A DNA stretch of 64,000 nt from contig NZ_BDBU01000023.1 of NCBI RefSeq assembly GCF_001613145.1, forward strand, positions 62,001-126,000, read 5' to 3'. Source of the DNA: Nocardia jejuensis NBRC 103114. GTDB lineage: Bacteria; Actinomycetota; Actinomycetes; Mycobacteriales; Mycobacteriaceae. A model generated the notes under the pieces. The model did not search any database. It saw nothing but the letters and a program-made list of their open reading frames with translations, and had not been told where the DNA came from. Position numbers and translations under genes: made by a program. Positions 48,301 to 54,300 of the stretch are shown piece after piece (the first letter of the stretch is position 1; each line of letters opens with the position of its first letter).

Positions 48301-51300
48301 GTCGGCGCGGGTCGGAGAGGCGTCGACAGGGGTGGGGGGCTCGGATGCGGGGAGGCGCTCGTGCTGGGCGGCGAGTTCGGTGAAGACCTCCGCCCGGAGT
48401 TCCTGGCGCAGCGCGTCGGCGCGAAGCCGGGCCAGGGCTGGGTCCAGGTTCTCGCGGTTGAGGTTCACGCCGAGGGCGTCGGCGCGTTCCACCCGGTCGG
48501 CGGCGAGGTCCAGACGGCGCTGGGCGGCTTCGCGGTAGAGGTCGGTGATCCGGGTTTCGGAGGAGGGGCTAGCCGCACCGTTGTTCACACCCTGCGTGTC
48601 CATCATGGAAACGGCTTCGGGGCCGAGGAGTTCGCGCACCAGGCGCAGGCCCGCGTCCTCGTCGGCCACACCTTCGAGGCCGAGCGGGAGTTCGCGACTG
48701 AACGGGATGCGGGCGTCTTCCTCGTTGTAGTTCTTGGCCACCTCCTCGAACCGGTCGATCTCGTCCTGGCGGGCGCGCAACTGTTCTCGGATGTCGGCGT
48801 CGGCGACGCGCAGTGAGGTGGGGCTGTAGTCGGGCAGCGGGACACCCAGAACCTCTGCCAGGCGCGACAATTCAGTCTCGATGCGACCACGCTCGGCGTC
48901 GCCGCGATCGGGGACGGCGATATCGGCGCGGGTGTCATCGCTGCGGGGCGTCTCGGGCGGCGGCAATTGTGCGTCGAGTTCGGCGAAGTGCTCGCGCAGG
49001 CGCTGCGGGATGTCGACGTCGGCGGCGAGGCGCGGGTCGGCCTCGGTCTCCCAGTACCGATTCTCCGAACCGTCGGGGTTGAGGGGGATCACGAAATCGT
49101 CCGGGCGCGGGGAGTTGATACCGCGCAGGAATTCGATGATGCGGCCGCGCTGACGGAACAGCTCGACGAGTTCCTTCAGGACCCGAACAGAGTTCGGAGC
49201 CGCGTGGTCGGAGTGGCCACCCGCCAATTCGATGACCGAGTTCACCGCCACCGACTGGCCCTGACCGTCGAGACCCGAGCCCGACGGATGTTTCAGGATC
49301 GGCTCGTGGCCCGCGCGCAAAAGGTCCACCAGACCGCGGATCTCGTCGCCGATCTGCCGCAGTCGTTCGCCCGCCCGCTCCAGGCGAGACGCGGGGCGCG
49401 GCTCCGGCTGGGCCGGGAGATCCGGCCGGGTGCCATCGGTTCGGGTCTGCTGCGCGACCGGCAGGTCGGTGCGGGTGCCGTCGACGCGGGTTTGTTCCGG
49501 CGTCGGCAGATCCGTGCGAGTGTCGTCGGTCCGGGTGCGTTCCGCCTCGGACACATCCGCGCGGGTGGTGTCGGCCGAAGTCGGTTCGAGTGCGGGAAGA
49601 TCGGTGCGGGTGCCGTCGACGCGGGTCGCGTTCGGGTCGTCCGCGTTCCAGGTGCCGTCCGGGTTCCGGGGTGCGTCCGGTGGATGACCGTTCGAATCCG
49701 TCTGTGTCCGTGAATGATCCGCGTCGGGCTCCCACGAACCGTCGTGCTGACGCGACTGCTCCGGCGGACCATCGGACTGCCGGCTGCCGTCCTGGTGGCG
49801 CGACTGATCCGGGTGGTCGCCGTCGGACCGCCAGGTGCCGTCGGCCTGACGTGACTGCTCGGGCGGGGGCTCCGACTGCCATGTGCCATCAGGTCGGCGG
49901 GACTGGTCAGGTAGCGGATCGTGCTGTACCGCATCGGGTTCGGATGCGGGTGGAGCGTCGGGCTCCAGGGGTCGATCCAGGCCGGACAGAATTCGTTCCA
50001 GCTCGGCGACGCCCGCATCCATGCGACGGGACATCTCGTCCATACGCGCGATCGACTCGTCCAGCACATCGGACGCGCGATCGATCGCCTCGGACAGACC
50101 CGGCTCGCGGCCCTCGGCGATCGCGTCGAGGTTTCGGCTCACCATGCGGTCCAGGGCCGCGAAACCATCGTCGATGCGGCGCTGCAGCTCGGACAGCTGC
50201 GCTTCCGATTCTCGGATGACCGTGTTCGCGCGGTCGATGGACTCGGTCACCGTGTGCGGGGACTCCGACTGTGTGGCAGCAGGATCCGGGTGCGCCGCAC
50301 CTTGATCCAACGGATGCCCGGCGTGGTCCGCGCCCTCCGGATCCGATGCGGCGGAGGAGACAGGCGGATCGCTCGGCGGCTTCCCGCCGCCGGCGCCGGA
50401 CGACTCCGGCTGCGGGGCAGCGTCGTCCGATCCAGCCGGGGGCACTTCAGGGTTCTGTTCATCTCTTGTCGCATTCGGATCCCGGGTGGTCTCCGAGTCC
50501 CGAGTGGTGTCCGTATTCCTCGTCCGCTCCGGATCGCGTGTCGAATCCGGTTCGGGACGTAGGGTTTCCGTGTCCGCGGTAGGGCTGGCGTCCTCGCGGG
50601 TGGCCCCGGTATCCGGGCGCGTCGAGTCTGCGGGGCGCGGCTCCTCGCGGGTGGGCGGGGCGGTGTTCTCCGCGTCGGGGCGAGGTAGGGCGTTGTCGGG
50701 TCGGGTGGCGTGGGGATCGGGCGTGGCATCGGCCAAGGGGAGGACGGTTGCCTGGATGCCGAAGTGGCCTTCGCCTCGGGGTTGGACGGCGTCGATGTGA
50801 ATGTCCAGGCCGTGGGCCAGGAGCATCATGGGGAGGCGGTCGCCGAGCGGGGACAGGTCGCCCAGGAAGAGGGCGGGGGTGCCCGCGGGCAGGACCAGCT
50901 CGAGGTGGTGGGTCATGTCCTGCATCGACGGGAATCCGCCGAGCATGGGGCGCAGGAACTCCGAGATGTGCTGGGTGGTGCCGACCAGATCGGTGGGCAC
51001 GCCGTCGAACGGGTTCGAGCTCACCGGGTACGTCACCATGACCGGCTCGGCGAGCGGCTGCAGGTTCAGGGCGCTGTCGATGAGGTCCAGGGCGCGGGAG
51101 ATCTCGGGAGTGGGTTCGGCGTCGCCGCGCAGGACCGCGTTGATATCGGCGGCGGTGGGTGCACCATCGGACCGAGTCGGATTCGAATCGTCACCGGGAT
51201 CGCCGAGGAAGGCGCGCACGGCCGCGCGCTGCTCGTCGGTGAGGTCGTTGTGCGCGTCCGCCCAATTGTCCCGGCCGTAGGCATTCGCCTCGGCCAGATC

Positions 51301-54300
51301 GAGTCTGATCTCGTCGCCGGTGCGCTGGAAGCGAACGGGCTGGTGGCCGTGGCCGATTCGGACGCGCTCGTCCAGCATGACGCGCTGTTTGGTGGCCAGA
51401 CGGTGAACCGGGTCGCCCTCGGGTTTGAACAGGATCGCGTGCGTGCCCTGGGTTTCGCGGGGCACGACGGGTGGATAGCCGTGGTCGAGCCCGGCTCCGG
51501 GGTCTTTGACCACGATCTCGCCGCCCTCGTTGACCAGGAGGTAGGCGTGTGCGCCGACACCGTAGGCGTCGGCGTCTCCGGCGTAGTGATCGACGACGAG
51601 GGCGGCCGAACCGGGGCCGAGCTGGCGGAGGCGATCGGCGATGGCGTCGTGATCGGAGTATTCGCGCAGCTGGCCGCCCGCGGCGGAAATCAGCTCGTCA
51701 CGAGACAGGCCGGAGGCGCCGACGGTGCGCTCCGGGAGGCGGATCGACTCGTTCCCGGTGAGGTCGCGCAGCAGGCGCAGCGCGAGTTCGCCGCAGCGGC
51801 CGCGGGTGGAGCGATCGTCCGGGGCGTCCGAATCCGGTTGGCGCGCAGAGGTTCGCGAACCCTCATCGAGGGAACCCGGGTGGGGGGCGGCACCGTCGCC
51901 ACGATCCGGTGCACCGGCTCTGCGGTTCGGGCCGTCCTCCGGATTGCGGGCGGCCGGGCGGGATTCGGGGGCGTCGGCGTCGACTCGGTCCGAGCGGCGA
52001 CCTGACTCCGCGGGACGTCGTGCGCCGTCGTGCGGGTGCGTTCCGTCGGCCACGGGAATCGGCGCGAGCAGCAGGGCATCCGGATCGTCGCCGTGTGCGC
52101 GGGTGTCATCGTCGGATGGACGGCGTGAATCACTCTCGGGGCGAACAGGTTCGGAGTCGCCCTCGCGGGCCGGGCGAAGATTCGCAGGATCATCGGAGTC
52201 GCGTCGGGCGTGGGAATCATCCGGCCGCGAATCCTGCTGCTTCTCCGCGTCCTCGGAACGATCGGTCCGGTCACGAGAACCGTCGGACTCGGGCGACCTG
52301 TCGGGGCGGCCGTCGTCGGTATCCGGGCGCGCCTCCTGATCCGCGTCATGTCGCGTGTTGTCGTCACCGCGGGGCTGGGTCGGCTCACGCCCTGGCGAGC
52401 GATCCCCGGACCGGTCCTCCGATTCCGGGGATCTGTCACGCGAACCGTCGTCGGTATCACGGTGCGTGGGGGCATCCAGCTCACGCGGAGCGGAATCCTC
52501 ACCGCGCGGCTGACTTCGGTCATTGTCGGGCGAATCCGAACGATCGCGTGAACCGGCGTCGGACTCCGGGGACCTGTCGTGCGAGGGGTTATCGGTATCA
52601 CGGTGCGCGGGTGCGTCCGCATCGCGCGGAGCGGAATCATCGCTACGGGGCTGACTTCCGTCGCGCTCGGGTGAGTCCGAACGGTCGCGCGGGGCGTCGT
52701 CGGACTCCGGGGACCGGCCGTGCGAGGATTCGTCAGCATCGGAGCGCGTGGATGCGTCCGCGTCACGTGGAGCGGAATCATCGCTGCGCGGCTGACTTCC
52801 GTCACGCTCGGGCGAATCCGAACGGTCGCGTGAACCGGCGTCGGACTCCGGGGACCTGTCGCGCGAGGGGTCGTCGGTATCGCGGTGCGCGGGTGCGTCC
52901 GCGTCACGCGGAGCGGAATCATCGCTACGCGGCTGACTCGGGTCGCGCTCGGGTGAGTCCGAACGGTCGCGCGAGTCATTGTCCGGCTCCGGAGACGGAT
53001 CACGCGAAGAGTCATCCCCCTCGGGGCGTGTGGGGGCGTCCGCATCGGGTGGAGCGGAATCATCGCTGCGCGGTCGGGACTGGTCAGAGGGGTTGTCCGA
53101 CGACGGTGAGTCGTTGTCGGACTGGGGGTTTCGGGTGATGTCCGAGCGGTCTCGCGGAGTGCCGTCCGCCGCTGGGTGCGACGTCGTGTCGCGCGGGGTG
53201 GAATCTGGGCGAGGGTCGGTTCGGGGGGTGGCGTCCGCTGGGCGGGTGGTGGTGGCGTCGCCCGCACGGGTGGTGGTGCGTTGGTCAGGGGCCGATGAGC
53301 GGTCGTGGGTCGCGGGGGCGGCGTTCGGGTTGGAGCCGGCGTTCACGCCGGAGGTGGCACCGGGTGAGTTGGGGTTCGGGGCTCCGTCGACGGCCTGGTT
53401 GATTCCGGACAGGGGGGCCGGGGCCGCGCCCGCTCGGGGGGCGGCGCTCGAATTCGCCGCACCCGTGGTGGCGTTCTGGGCCGGACCGGACCCGGAGTTT
53501 GCGGCCGTGCTGGGGTTCGAGCCCGCGCCCGGGGCTCCGGCTGCCGGGGCAGCAGCGCTGGAGGTCGCGGGACTCGTTGCCGCTGCGGAGGATTGGGGGG
53601 AACCGGCGGGGGTCGTACTCGGCGATGCGCTGCCCGGTGCCGCACCGCTGGTCGGCGACGAACTTCCGCCTGGGGCTGAACTGCTCGCCGGAGCGGCGCT
53701 GCTTGCCGGAGCGGGGGCGGCAGCGGGGGCTGTGCTCGCCGGAGCCGTGTCCGCGACGGCGGCGGAGGGTTGCGAGGCGTCGGTACTCTGCGGGACTCCG
53801 GCACGGGAGCCCGGGTCAGCGGATGCGGTGGTGGCGCCGGTGGAATCGGAGGGCGGGGTGTGCGTATCGGAATGGGGGGACGACCCGTTCGCGCCGGGGT
53901 CCGATTGTGCACCGGGGTCGTTCGGCTTGGCGTCGTTGGCGGCGGGACGGCTGTTGTCAGCGACCGGGGCCACGTCGGAGGTGGGGCGGTTGTGGTCTTC
54001 GCCGCCGGCGTTGCGATCGGTTACGGGGTCCCGGGCGCCGGACTCGCCTGGATCGGCGGCGCTGGCGGGACGAGGAGTGCTGCCGTCCGCGTTGGACCCG
54101 GTGCCACTCCCGTTGTGAACGCTGCCGTTTTGCCCACTGCTGTTCTGACCACTGCCGTTCTGGCCATTACCGTTCTGTCCGTTGCCGGTTGAACCATCGC
54201 CGTTCTGACCGTTCCCCGTCGTACCGTTCTGTCCGTTCCCCGGTGACCCGTCACCGGTGTGGCCATTGCCCAGCTGCGGACCGGCGCCGTTCCCTCCCGG

